Assembly (NCBI GenBank): GCA_029237695.1
Contig: CM055275.1
Span: 85,589,088 to 85,653,087, forward strand
From: Conchocele bisecta
Lineage: Eukaryota > Mollusca > Bivalvia > Lucinida > Thyasiridae
Direction of reading: 5' to 3'
Length of the DNA: 64,000 nucleotides
The notes beneath the pieces are model-generated. The model ran no database searches. It was not told where the DNA came from and worked only from the letters and a program-made list of their open reading frames with translations. The position numbers and the translations under genes are program-made. Of this stretch, positions 51,590 through 62,007 are shown piece after piece; the first letter of the stretch is position 1; every line of letters starts with the position of its first letter.

Positions 51590-54475
51590 ATATACACAAC
51601 AGCCGGCGCTAATATTGGCCAGATTATCAACGTTTCTGTACACAACCGCCGGCGCTAATATTGGCCATATTATCAACGTTTCTGTATACAAACACCGGTG
51701 CTAATATTGGTCAGATTATCAACGTTTCTGTATACAAACACCGGTGCTAATATTGGCCATATTATCAACGTTTCTGTATACAAACACCGGTGCTAATATT
51801 GGCCATATTATCAACGTTTCTGTATACAAACACCGGTGCTAATATTGGTCAGATTATCAACGTTTCTGTACACAACCACTGGCGCTAATATTGGTCAGAT
51901 TATCAACGTTTCTGTATACAAATACCGGTGCTAATATTGGTCAGATTATCAACGTTTCTGTATACAAACACCGGTGCTAATATTGGTCAGATTATCAACG
52001 TTTCTGTACACAACAGCCGGCGATAATATTGGTCAGATTATCACCGTTTCTGTACACAACAGCCGGTGCTAATATTGGTCAGATTATCAACGTTTCTGTA
52101 TACAAACACCGGTGCTAATATTGGTCAGATTATCAAAGTTTCTGTACACAACCACCGGCGCTAATATTGGTCAGATTATCAACGTTTCTGTACACAACAC
52201 GGTGCTATTAGTCGTTACAACGTGTCTGTACACAAAGACCGGTGCTAATATGTCAGATTACAAGTTTCTGTACAACCACCGGCGCTATAGGTCAGATTAT
52301 CAACGTTTCTGTACACAAAGCCGGCGTAATATTGGTGATTATCAACGTGTACAACACCGGTGCTAATATTGGTCAGATTATCACGTTTTTTCTGTCACAA
52401 CAGCCGGCGCTAATATGGTCAGATTATCACGTTTCGTACACAACAGCCGTGCTAATATGGTCAGATTATCAACGTTTCTGTACACAACAGCCGGCTAATG
52501 CTAATATTAGTCAGATTACATTTCTTACAACAGCGGTGCTATTGGTCAGTATCAACGTGTACACAACAGCCGGCGCTAATATTGGTCAGTTATCAACGTT
52601 TCTGTACTCAACACGTGCTAGTATTGGTCAGATTACAACGTTTATGCACGTGCCTAATATTGGTCATTATCAAATCGCGTCTGTACGACAACAGCCGGCG
52701 CTAATATTGGTCAGATTATCAACGTTTCTGTACACAACAGCCGATTGCTAATAATTGTCATGATTATCAACGTTTCTGTACACAAGCGTAATATTGGTCA
52801 GTTTATCAACGTTTCTGTACACAACACCGGTGCTATATTAGTCAGATCATCAACGTTTCTGTACACAACAGGCCGGTAGCTTTATATTTGGTCAGATTAT
52901 CAACGTTTCTGTACCACAGCCGCTAATGGCTATTAGTCATCGATATCACGTTTCTGTACACAACAGCGGTGCTAGATATATTGTACAGATATCATCAACG
53001 TTTCTGTACACAACAGCCGGCGCTAATATTGGTCAGATTATCAACGTTTCTGTACACAACAGCCGGTGCTAATATTGGTCAGATTATCAACGTTTCTGTA
53101 CACAAACAGCCGTTGCTAATATTGGTCAGATATCACGATTTCTGTACACAACACAGGCTTGCTAATATTGGTCAGATTATCAACGTTTCTGTACACAACA
53201 GCCGGTGCTAATATTGGTCAGATTATCAACGTTTCTGTACACAACAGCCGGTGCTAATATTGGTCAGATTATCAACGTTTCTGTACACAACAGCCGGTGC
53301 TAATATTGGTCAGATTATCAACGTTTCTGTACACAACAGCGCCTGTGCTAATAGGTCAGGTTATCAATACGTTTCTGTACGCTAATATTGGTCAAATCAA
53401 CGTTTCGTACACAACGCCGGTGCTAATATTGGTCGATTATCAACGTTTCTGTACAACAACGCGGCGCAATATTGGTCAGATTATCAACGTTTCTGTACAC
53501 AACAGCCGGTGCTAATATTGGTCAGATTATCAACGTTTCTGTACACAACAGCCGGTGCTAATATTGGTCAGATTATCAACGTTTCTGTACACAACCACTG
53601 GCGCTAATATTGGTCAGATTATCAACGTTTCTGTACACAACAGCGGCGCTAATATTGGTCAGATTATCAACGTTTCTGTACACAACAGCCGGTGCTAATA
53701 TTGGTCAGATTATCAACGTTTCTGTACACACAGCCGGTGGCTAATATTGCAGATTATCATTTCTGTACACAACAGCCGGCGCTAATAGTCATTATCAACT
53801 TTTCTGTACACAACACCGGTGCTAATATTGTCATTATCAACGTTTCTGTACAACAACTCTATTGGTCAGATTATCAACGTTTTCTGTACACAACAGCCGG
53901 TGGGTAAATATTGGTCAGATATCAACGTTTCTGTACACAACAGCCTGCTAATATTGGTGATTATAAACGTTTTCTACAACAGCGGTGCTAGCTGTGCTAT
54001 TGGGTCAGATTATCAACGTTTCTGTCACAACAGCCGGTTTGCTATGGTCAGATTATCAACGTTTCTGTACAACAGCCGGGTGCTAATACTTGGTCAGATA
54101 TCAACGTTTCTACACAACACGGGCTATTGGTCATTATCAAGTTTTCTGTCACAACAGCCGGCGCTAATATTGGTCATTATCAACGTTTCTACACAACAGC
54201 CGTGAATAATATTGGTCAGATTATCAACGTTTCTGTACACAACAGCGTGCTAATATGGCATGATAATCACCGGTCTGTCAACGTTTCTGTACAACAGCCG
54301 GTGTGGCTAATATGTCAGATTATCAACGTTTCTGTACACAACAGCCGGTGCTAATATTGGCCAGATTATCAACGTTTCTGTACACAACAGCCGGTGCTAA
54401 TACTGGTCAGATTATCAACGTTTCTGTACACAACCGCCGGCACTAATCTTGTCCGGACTATCAACGTAACTGGCA
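51590..54475 (+). repeat. 46-bp tandem array, about 60 units
   Basis: Unit ACAACAGCCGGTGCTAATAT then TGGTCAGATTATCAACGTTT and CTGTAC, head to tail. The start has two minor forms (AAACACCGG and ACAACCACTGG). Long parts (about 52195-52985, 53335-53480, 53735-54330) are full of one- to ten-base gaps, while the rest is clean. Apparent ORFs here come from the repeat. The unit equals the end sequence of family O. Confidence 0.92.
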
Positions 54476-54745
54476 ATCGAGCAATTTGGTATAAATATAT
54501 TTTATTAAATAGTAATTACATCATTTTTCGGTATACATGCAGTGTAAAGAGGAATGGAACGACATATTGCTATCTTATATTGTTCCTCTCCTTAATCGAG
54601 CAATTTGATTGTCCGCGCCTAAGCAGCTGTCGAACAGCTCAGGCTCAGCCGATCAAGTTGCTTGAGTCGAAGCACAATAATCAAGTACATTTGTATTTTG
54701 AAATACATGTTTTACAAAGACATTTACAAAGATTGGCAAGATGAA
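54425..54745. mobile_element. Family O element at the right end of the array
   Basis: CACAACCGCCGGCACTAATC, CAACGTAACTGGCAATCGAG, core TTGATTGTCCGCGCCTAAGC and AGCTCAGGCTCAGCCGATCA, tail AAAGATTGGCAAGATGAAA. Confidence 0.7.
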
Positions 54746-55284
54746 ATATGTGCGGGGCACGTATAATTTAGGCTCGTTTCGACCAACATTTTCCTCAATA
54801 TTTCAACAATTACTTAACCATGTTTGATTCGATAGCGCATACTTTTTCAGACTCCCATAAACTGAAGATGCCATCCTAATAACTATATATATTCGGAATT
54901 ATTTCGATGTCGAGAAAACGTTTCTAAATAACTTGAAAAAGGCTATAGCTACGAGGACCGCGTCATCTGCTGTATGTTGTATAAATTCCGCGGTGTGCAT
55001 GTATCTGCGCTATGTAGACACCCCCGCCCTACTGTTCACCCTCCCCTAGTGTAACCAGAGTTACACTAGCGGAGAGTGAACAGTAGGGGGTCTATAGTCC
55101 TCCTCTAGTGAACCCCGGTTAACAGTAGGAGGTTCTACAGTGCTTCTTCGCATCAAGATGATTCCATAAGTTACTGTTGATCTGGATCTACACTGATCAA
55201 GACCCATCAGCCAGATTTCTAAAATATAAATGCTTGGATTTAACGACGGCACTGGCTCGATGACCTTGCATGTTATCTCCCAAG
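54746..55284. other. No gene; a small inverted repeat
   Basis: At 55030-55085 CTACTGTTCACCCTCCCCTA faces AGTGAACAGTAG around AACCAGAGTTACACTAG. The rest shows nothing. Confidence 0.45.
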
Positions 55285-55525
55285 AAGGAAGAAAGGAAGA
55301 AAGTGGATACATAGGAAACCGGTCCCATGTGGGAGGGTGCCTGCTCGTATTAGAATATTCCCCTCTGGTTCTTTAACGTGCACAGACTCTCCATCAAATA
55401 CACGGGACAGACTTTTAAAGTCCCCATCCGAAAGGACTAGTAGAGCAGGAAATACAAAGTATGTCAGAAATACTGACGCCCTGGAACTGAACCCTGAATG
55501 GAACCCGTGTCGCCAGCGTGAATAA
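55285..55525. mobile_element. Possible SINE-like conserved segment
   Basis: Contains CGGTCCCATGTGGGAGGGTG, TCTGGTTCTTTAACGTGCAC, ACACGGGACAGACTTTTAAA and GTCCCCATCCGAAAGGACTA. I recall similar strings as widely spread repeats in marine invertebrates, possibly SINE-derived; I cannot verify this, and only one copy is present here. Confidence 0.35.
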
Positions 55526-55575
55526 TAATATAAAAGTATTCGTACGAACGTTTTTGTCGTACGTGGTTTCGTGAA

Positions 55576-55862
55576 ACTTTTCAATTTAAGGATACATTTA
55601 TTAATTTTTATTATACTTAATTTATTACATTATCACAGCCATTTTGGCTGTGATATATTACATTACATTATCACAGCCATTTTGGCTGTGATAATGTAAT
55701 AAATTCAGAATAATAATTCTGCATACTAATAATCATCAAATATATGCATTGGTTATTTCTATATGAAATAATGCATTTTGGGAAAAATAAATGATTGCTC
55801 CCTCAAAGTATACTTTGCTAGATAAGTATACTTTGCAATTTTGATGAAATCGGCTACAGATA
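55576..55862. mobile_element. Family D element with doubled centre
   Basis: The left outer end is lost. The centre TTACATTATCACAGCCATTT and TGGCTGTGATA occurs twice in a row before the right arm, which ends TTTTGATGAAATCGGCTA. Confidence 0.8.
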
Positions 55863-56304
55863 TGCCGAAAGTGATGACAATCTATTTGTCACTCATTTGT
55901 ATTTAACATTCAGCCATGTAGGGGTGAAACAGTTAATTTGATTTAAATTAATGTAACTAGAAAAGGAAACATGTGACACGGTGCCTTTAACGGATTAATA
56001 TCGCGTGTATCCTGTTTATTATTTTCGCCATGTTATCGTCCGCTGCCTTATGTGTCGAACAATTACCACCACGCGCATTATAACGTCAGAAGTTTTAAAA
56101 TGATTGCATTTTACAAAAGATCTTTTTCAGCCCACCGGACTGTAACACGTATAAGAAATAAAGATCCAAGACATCGCGGTAGAATTCATAAACTCGTTGG
56201 TACGGGGAACGGATCGGTCGCTGATTGTGTACGGGTACTTGTATTAGACGTCATTAATAAGAAATTTAGTTAGGTGTATTGATAATTGCTCTAGCAAACT
56301 TCTT
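55863..56304. other. No gene supported
   Basis: A 73-codon ORF (56052-56273) has no signal peptide, splice logic or motif. No repeat recognised. Confidence 0.35.
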
Positions 56305-56395
56305 TTAAGGAATTAAATGCGAGGGAGCGGGTACGACCGCATAATTTAGTTCCTGAACAATCCAATATGTGAACAATAACATACGTATAGTTCAG
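56305..56395. repeat. Family M palindrome (left rim lost)
   Basis: TTTTAAGGAATTAAATGCGA, centre GGGAGCGGGTACGACCGC, then ATCCAATATGTGAACAATAA. Confidence 0.7.
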
Positions 56396-56559
56396 CCAAG
56401 TGTTCACATGCAATGTATAAAGTTAGGGCGAACTATAATATTACTTACAGAACACTAGAGCATTACACGATACTAGAATTTAGCCAGATTTTAGATAATA
56501 AAGACGACTAATGCAACATTTGTAGCAAGTTAGGATTATTAAACGTATTACGTAATAGT

Positions 56560-56660
56560 TATTTTTCATATATTGAATGTTGAATAATATTAATTTCGTA
56601 GCAAGCGCTAGCGAGTGAGAAATTAATTTATTAACAATTCAATATGTGAACTATAACGTA
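56560..56660. repeat. Family M-type palindrome
   Basis: CATATATTGAATGTTGAATA and ATTTCGTAGCAAGCGCTAGC, mirrored to ATTCAATATGTGAACTATAA. Confidence 0.7.
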
Positions 56661-57084
56661 CTTATTGTTTGCCACCCCACTCGCGAAGCTCCTCCCTAAA
56701 CGTGATTTCGAATCGCTATACTAGTATGTAATTGGCGTGACACGCAGCGAGCGCGTGAGTGGGTGGTAATATGCTTTGCGTCTCGTGAACTGGTGACAAC
56801 AAGGCGTAAATTCAGTTAAATATAGCGGCTGAACATTTAATGATTAATTTAATAGACTTGGCGCAATATGCGATTAATTGAGACGAAATTCTGTTCTTTC
56901 ATTGGTTCGCCCTACTTTTTAAGCCAATCGCTGGCTGGTATTGACCTACACTTAGTTTACACATTGCAAGATCTAACCACGATAAGTTGCATATTACCAG
57001 ATTTAATCGTTAATTGTTCGACAGGAATTGGAAAATTAATACTCGGATGGAAGATGAATAGTAAACTTTTGCTGTTATTGTTCA
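56661..57084 (+). other. Upstream region of the prohormone gene
   Basis: No element covers this. Contains CCAAT-type TTTCATTGGTTCG and AAGCCAATCGCTGG near 56900-56930. No TATA box placed with confidence. Confidence 0.3.
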
Positions 57085-57176
57085 CATATTGGACTTTTAA
57101 GGAATTAAATGCTGCGGTCGCTAGCGCTCCCTTGCATTTAATTCCTTAACAATCCAATATGTGAACGATTACAACT
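57085..57176. repeat. Family M palindrome just upstream of the prohormone gene
   Basis: TTCACATATTGGACTTTTAA and GGAATTAAATGCTGCGGTCG, centre CTAGCG, then mirror ending CCAATATGTGAACGATTAC. It ends about 150 bases before the start codon. Confidence 0.8.
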
Positions 57177-57325
57177 TATACATATTTGCCAAGAACAATA
57201 TCGTGAATACAGAAGACATCCAGTCAGAAACATCAGAACAAGACACAGTTAAGCAAACCATCAAACCAAGTGGAGATAAAGGAACCTCGTGAAATAAAAC
57301 CAACGATCGTTTGAAACAATAGAAC

Positions 57326-57392
57326 ATGAAGTGTGTAACGACGTTTGTCCTGGTTTCCACGATGCTGATGCAAGGAACGGCGACGGTGCTCG
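57326..57392 (+). CDS. Cysteine-rich peptide prohormone, signal-peptide exon
   Basis: ATG opens MKCVTTFVLVSTMLMQ and GTATVL plus one base of the next codon. The string is typical of a signal peptide, with cleavage probably near the GTAT/VLG boundary. It is followed by a strong donor, GTAAGT, and preceded by about 150 bases of A-rich, repeat-free sequence that looks like a 5' UTR. Joining to the exon at 58541 completes Asp (G|AT). Confidence 0.75.
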
Positions 57393-57465
57393 GTAAGTGA
57401 AGTGTTAACAATACCATTAACCTGACAATGGTCAACTTGAATAATCGAATCAGAAAAATATTTGA

Positions 57466-57710
57466 ACTGATCTACAAATGTTGCTATGCTACTTTAATGT
57501 ACTGGGCCCGGTTGTTCAAAACATCCGTTAGCTTAACGGACTGTTAAATCCTTAACTGAATGGTTAAAATCTCTGTTTTAACAGAGATTTTAACCATTCA
57601 GTTAAGGATTTAACAGTCCGTTAAGGATTTAACAGTCCGTTAAGCTAACGGATGTTTTGAACAACCGGGCCCAGTACATTAAAGTAGCATAGCAACATTT
57701 GTAGATCAGT
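57466..57710. repeat. Near-perfect 245-bp palindrome in prohormone intron 1
   Basis: Arms start ACTGATCTACAAATGTTGCT and pass through TGTACTGGGCCCGGTTGTTC and ATCCGTTAGCTTAACGGACT to the centre AAATCTCTGTTTTAACAG. The right arm matches the left without visible mismatch apart from one extra copy of GGATTTAACAGTCCGTTAA. Some of the outer arm looks like ordinary intron DNA. Confidence 0.9.
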
Positions 57711-57744
57711 AAGCTGGTAATGCATTAGCCATAAATCGCCATGG

Positions 57745-57965
57745 GATTGTGTACTTTCGGACATCGGCGTAATTTCATTAAATATGTTTACAAAGTTTAC
57801 AATATTTTTCGTAAATAAACAAAAAAGCGGACACAACTTTCAGAGTACGTGCGGAATATAATTCCGCATGTACTCTGAAAGTTTTGTCAATTTTGACTTC
57901 GTTTTTGGAAAATATTGTAAATTGTGTAAACGTATTTTCATGAACTTACGCAGATGTCTGAATTT
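57745..57965. mobile_element. Family S element in prohormone intron 1
   Basis: GTGTACTTTCGGACATCGGC ... centre CAGAGTACGTGCGGAATATA ... TTACGCAGATGTCTG. Confidence 0.8.
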
Positions 57966-58023
57966 GTAATCATTATAAACACAACGACATGTATTGATAC
58001 TTTGGCTGAGTGTAAACTTTTAA

Positions 58024-58245
58024 TTAACCCTTAGACCGTACTCACAACAATTGTCGTCTGCAGTTGCTTTTATATCTTGCCTTATTTCTCGATAAAACAA
58101 CGGAAATGATTCTGAAGTGCTGTCAAAGCATGTGTAAATTATTCTAAAGTGCTGTTAGAACATGTTTTTGATGATAAAAATGGAAAATAGAAAATAAACA
58201 GCAGACGACGAAAAAAATAAGATAGCGGTGTAAGGGTTAAAAGGA
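58024..58245. mobile_element. Family Y element in prohormone intron 1
   Basis: TTAACCCTTAGACCG and CGGTGTAAGGGTTAA are TTAA-bearing inverted ends; GTCGTCTGCAGTTGCTTTTA faces ACAGCAGACGACG. Second copy at 63461-63655. Confidence 0.75.
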
Positions 58246-58540
58246 AATGACATACAGTCACTAGTGTTTCTCTATTAAAAGGTTAATCCAGTTTGCATCG
58301 ATAAACTGTCAAAGACAAAGTCGTTCATTCCCTCAATGATATCAGTTGGAGTCATTAAGCCAACCACAGAAAAAGAACCATGCAACGTTTTATATTAACT
58401 TTATACTATCTCTTTTGATATTCCAGCATTGTTTCGTCCATTGTATGCACTAACCTGCTTCTTGTGCAGTGTCCACATTTTCTTTACTTAAATTATTTTC
58501 GCGGTATTCGTCTTCAAGTTTTACTGTACTGTATTTCCAG

Positions 58541-58961
58541 ATCACAGCTTCGACAAAGACGTCAGTCTCGTCCCACGTGATGAATGTATATCAAGATGGC
58601 TGTCATGCCTGGACGACCACCAGGGGGCGTCTACAGCAACAACAATGGTGGAATGCGGATCCGTATTAGACACGGCCCTATCCTGTTTATCGTCGCATGT
58701 TAACTCCCCACGCGCCGTGGCACCGGCATCTTCCTATAATGTTCTTTACGGTGGACGAAACAACGGTCTACGTCAGCCAAAAGTCTACGATTCCAACGGT
58801 CCCGTGAGTCAAACGTGGGGCGTTATACGAGCTTCGCTCCTCGATTCACTCGCCCACTCTGGACACAGGGACGAAGACGACGGCCAATCGGCTTACAAAG
58901 TCGGCCAGGATGGCGGGGATGTTGGTGTGTCGGCCTTCGATTTCAACCCCGTCTCATTCAG
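58541..58961 (+). CDS. Cysteine-rich peptide prohormone, exon 2 (propeptide)
   Basis: Encodes residues 23-162 of the precursor (DHSFDKDVSLVPRDEC...). Four cysteines at 38, 45, 61 and 71 lie in two short helical-looking blocks (ECISRWLSCLDDH and VECGSVLDTALSC). The rest is Gly/Asp/Asn-rich and polar (YNVLYGGRNNGLRQPK; HSGHRDEDDGQSAYK). No obvious Lys-Arg site occurs in this exon. Borders: after GTACTGTATTTCCAG and before GTACGA, leaving AG that completes Ser with the C of the next exon. The ORF stays open across the whole exon and in phase with both neighbours. I do not recognise the family. Confidence 0.8.
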
Positions 58962-58984
58962 GTACGATACTACAGTGAAACCTC

Positions 58985-59275
58985 TCTAGATTTTATATCA
59001 GACAATTTCCACACTGATATCAGGGGCGATAACCGTGTTTCCTTAATATGTTAACGGACATTACTATGCATTCTCTGTATTTATTGTTTGATGTGCAATG
59101 ATCATACTTTATAATCTGTCGAAAATATTATTTTTTCAGGTGACGCATTTAATTGGTATAAATAATTAAAAAATATCATGGCTCATTTGCATATGAAAAT
59201 AGCCTGATACCACCGCGCGTCACTATCAGTAAAATAATATTACTAAATGATTATCTATCTGTATAGCGGTCACTG
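58985..59275 (+). mobile_element. Family E element fragment in prohormone intron 2
   Basis: Starts inside the family at TTTTATATCAGACAATTTCC and stops at TGTATAGCGGTCACTGG; both ends are missing. Confidence 0.75.
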
Positions 59276-59534
59276 GTATTAAACAAAAATTATGTTTTTT
59301 TTGTAAGACAAATCCGGACCAATAGATCCAAGGCAGCAGTGCATTATTTAGTGCATAATTTATCAGTGTCTGCAATGTTCGTCAATCTGTCCAATGGTGC
59401 AAACTCGTTAGAATAGTATTTTATAGGATATACAATGGCGTATAACTCCCTTCGATCAATTCAGTTAGTCAGGCTTTAAAAAGTCTGATGCCATGGGTCT
59501 CCTTTACTTTCTTTCCGTTTTTGTTAGTGTTATA

Positions 59535-59757
59535 TTGCAGTGGAGCCTCTCTAAACCGGACACCCTGGGACCTCCCAGGGTGTCGTTTAGAGATGTTCCA
59601 CTGTAAATCAGACAAATTGACGATGCCAGCCATGTGGCTGTGTTGTGCGAACTTGAACAAGCAGTACCATCAGAGATAGATGCCAATGAAACACATAACA
59701 TTGAGGACACAGAGACGGCTTGTATGTCCGGTTTAGAGAGGTTCTAATGTATATTTA
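59535..59757. mobile_element. Family F element(s) in prohormone intron 2
   Basis: 59535-59605 is a hairpin with GCCTCTCTAAACCGGACACC and a damaged mirror (GTGTCGTTTAGAGATG). A further end, GTCCGGTTTAGAGAGGTTCT, lies at 59727-59750, close to the exon 3 acceptor. Confidence 0.7.
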
Positions 59758-59774
59758 TATTGGCTCCTTTTCAG

Positions 59775-59939
59775 CGACAGTGCCGTTGGTCGCTCGTTGT
59801 TCGGGGTCAGTGCAGAGGGATACGGTCCAGCTCGGGACGACGTTGTCGCGGAGAAAAGGGGATTGGGGAGATGCATCAACAATTGTCTGCAGAGACGGGG
59901 CCGTATGAACTTCATACAGTGCAAGTCTATGTGCCACTG
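59775..59939 (+). CDS. Cysteine-rich peptide prohormone, exon 3 (mature peptide)
   Basis: Encodes residues 163-217 (SDSAVGRSLFGVSAEGYG ...), with AEKR|GLGRC at 188-196: a Lys-Arg prohormone-convertase site at 190-191. It is followed by a 26-residue peptide with cysteines at 196, 200, 212 and 216 (C-x3-C-x11-C-x3-C, ending IQCKSMCH). The C-x3-C pairs would suit two disulfide-linked helices; this is inference. The exon follows TGGCTCCTTTTCAG and ends TG before GTAAGA; spliced to A62008 this forms TGA, and unspliced it reads Trp then TAA, so the protein ends here either way. The precursor looks like a neuropeptide or other secreted peptide prohormone. I cannot place it in a named family. Confidence 0.8.
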
Positions 59940-60002
59940 GTAAGATTTATTTTGAAAACAGTTTAATACATTTCAATACATACATATATAGTATGTGTAT
60001 AT

Positions 60003-60513
60003 TAAAGGTACATGCCCACTCAGTAGGCACAGAATGTTATTTATGGGAATTAAGTAAGTGTAAAATTGTGTTACTATTCTACCAGTTTTAAAAATTACGA
60101 GTGCCCGCTATACAGATATAATCATTTAGTGATATTTATTTTATTAATAGTGACACGCGGTGGTATCAGGCTATTTTCATATGCAAATGAGGCATGGTAT
60201 TTTTTAATTATTTATACTAATAAAATGCGTCATCTAAAAAATAATATTTGCGACAGATTATAAAGTATGATCATTGCACATAAAACAATTAACACAGAGC
60301 ATAAATAGTAATGTCAGTTAGTATTTTAATGAAACACGGTTATCGCTCCTGAAATCAGTGTGGACATTTAATTCTAATATAAAATGTATAATTATGCCAT
60401 TTATTACGTGGGGTAATGGTGAATGAATGTTTATTTTGCCAGAAAATGTCTCAGATGATGTGTATGATATAAAGAACATTGTGTGCCTACTGAGTGGGCA
60501 TGTACCTTTAATT
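60003..60513 (-). mobile_element. Family E element, reversed, in prohormone intron 3
   Basis: TTAA-flanked AGGTACATGCCCACTCAGTA to ACTGAGTGGGCATGTACCT. Both ends intact. Confidence 0.9.
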
Positions 60514-60769
60514 ACAAGCGTGGCATAAATATTAGTATATACAGTAATTTATAGAAATTAGATTTGAATAATTCTGAAAACATGTTAATACATTTAAACC
60601 ATTTCAATGCATTTGTTATTTGTATATTAATTAAATGTGTGACATTAATATGAGTGCACGTATATATAGTATTATACAAACGGGAATAGTTGGATTGAAA
60701 ACAAGCTTATATGAATCCTCTCACTAAATTTCCTTCATAATTAATTATAGGAATACATAGAAGAAACTC

Positions 60770-61100
60770 ATATATTGCAACGAATATGTTCATCGAGTGA
60801 TGTGAAATACCTACCCATAAAATACATAGTTATACGATGTAAATAAAAGTCATATGTTCTCATCTATGAAATAAACATCTTCTAGTGAAAATACGACTAC
60901 TTCCGCTATCTATATTCATAACGCGCACCTGCAGTGGCGGACTGCAAATAGGCTGCAAATACACATTCATTACCGTATACAGTCTAAAAAACTGCTAATT
61001 TCCACGGAGCGGTATATAATAAATAGAATATACATATTAGTGCAACGAATATGACATATATGTTCATCGAGTATGAAAATATGAATATCCTCTATATAAG
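60770..61100. mobile_element. Family L element, hairpin reduced
   Basis: Tail parts (CATAAAATACATAGTTATAC, CACATTCATTACCGTATACA) are present but the central GAGTGCCG hairpin is gone. Confidence 0.75.
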
Positions 61101-61204
61101 AGCAGTTCGTATCCCATATAAAATACTGTACGTTATCTCCATTAGGAGAAATCACTTCGTGATTGCAAAACACGCAAGCATCTCTTTCAACACACAAGCC
61201 TAAT

Positions 61205-61262
61205 TTACAATGGAGCCTTACTAATCCGGACACCGTGGAAACCACCAGGGAATCCGGTTTAA
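61205..61262. repeat. Family F hairpin remnant
   Basis: ACAATGGAGCCTTACTAATC and GGACACCGTGG face CCACCAGGGAATCCGG. It is cut by the family J element that follows. Confidence 0.55.
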
Positions 61263-61508
61263 CCCTTTCAACCCTAATGAACTGGAATGGACTGTGATAT
61301 GCTAATGTTCCGACCAATCCAATGGTCACAAAATGATTTTCAGATTCGTCCATTTATGAAAAAGGGCTATTTGTTGTTCTCAAAAATATGAAAATTATTT
61401 CAAACAGTGCTGAGCCTGATGAGACGGCTCGTTACGAGCCGGCTCATCTGGATCTGCACTGTTTGCATAAACCGCTATAGCGGGCTTTCGGGTTCAAAGG
61501 GTTAAAGA
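61260..61508. mobile_element. Family J element, reversed, in prohormone intron 3
   Basis: TTTAACCCTTTCAACCCTAA to CTTTCGGGTTCAAAGGGTTA, core GACGGCTCGTTACGAGCCGG. Confidence 0.87.
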
Positions 61509-62007
61509 GGAATTAAATAGAAATAAATAAACTTCCAAGTATGTTTTGTAAGCTGATAGTTAATTACATTACAAACTACAGGCAGAAAACCACATAGAAA
61601 AAATGTAATCCGATCAAAAGTTACGAAAGTTTTTATATCAGTAGATCTACATTTTATCCAAATTTATGCAAATTTTTCCAAGCAAACTATAATTTTCTTT
61701 TTACATTTTCGTTTTATTCTGTTGTAAATTATCAAGTCCATGCCAATGAGAAAAAAATCAATTATAGTTCATATAAATAATTATAAAAAAAGTACATGTA
61801 ATTATCATTAATGACGTCATAGTGGAACGTGCATATTTCAGCTAATTAAAAAATGTCAAACCTTTGTAACTTTTGAAGTATTTGTTATTTTTACATGCGG
61901 TTTTCATCATTCATTTCATTTGATCAAATTCTATTATTTAAAGAAAAAAACAGTTGTTTATTCCACCTTAGAAAGAGTCAACTCTGTGTACTTGTTCCTT
62001 GTTTCAG
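61509..62007. other. Intron 3 of the prohormone gene, AT-rich part
   Basis: No element recognised, though AT-rich hairpin-like blocks occur (AATCCGATCAAAAGTTACGA and TTTGTAACTTTTGAAGTAT face each other at about 61608-61880), so an old AT-rich element similar in style to 18120-18330 may be here. Confidence 0.4.

Noticed and set aside
52112..54354. Several overlapping ORFs of 68-169 codons
   Set aside because: All are translations of the 46-bp array; frames shift at each indel.
51590..54475. CRISPR-like array of regular repeats
   Set aside because: Units join head to tail without unique spacers, the context is eukaryotic, and the unit derives from a family O element end.
55273..55584. A 103-codon - strand ORF with a hydrophobic stretch
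   Set aside because: Covers the possible SINE-like segment; the apparent start is not preceded by gene-like sequence and no acceptor or donor logic supports an exon.
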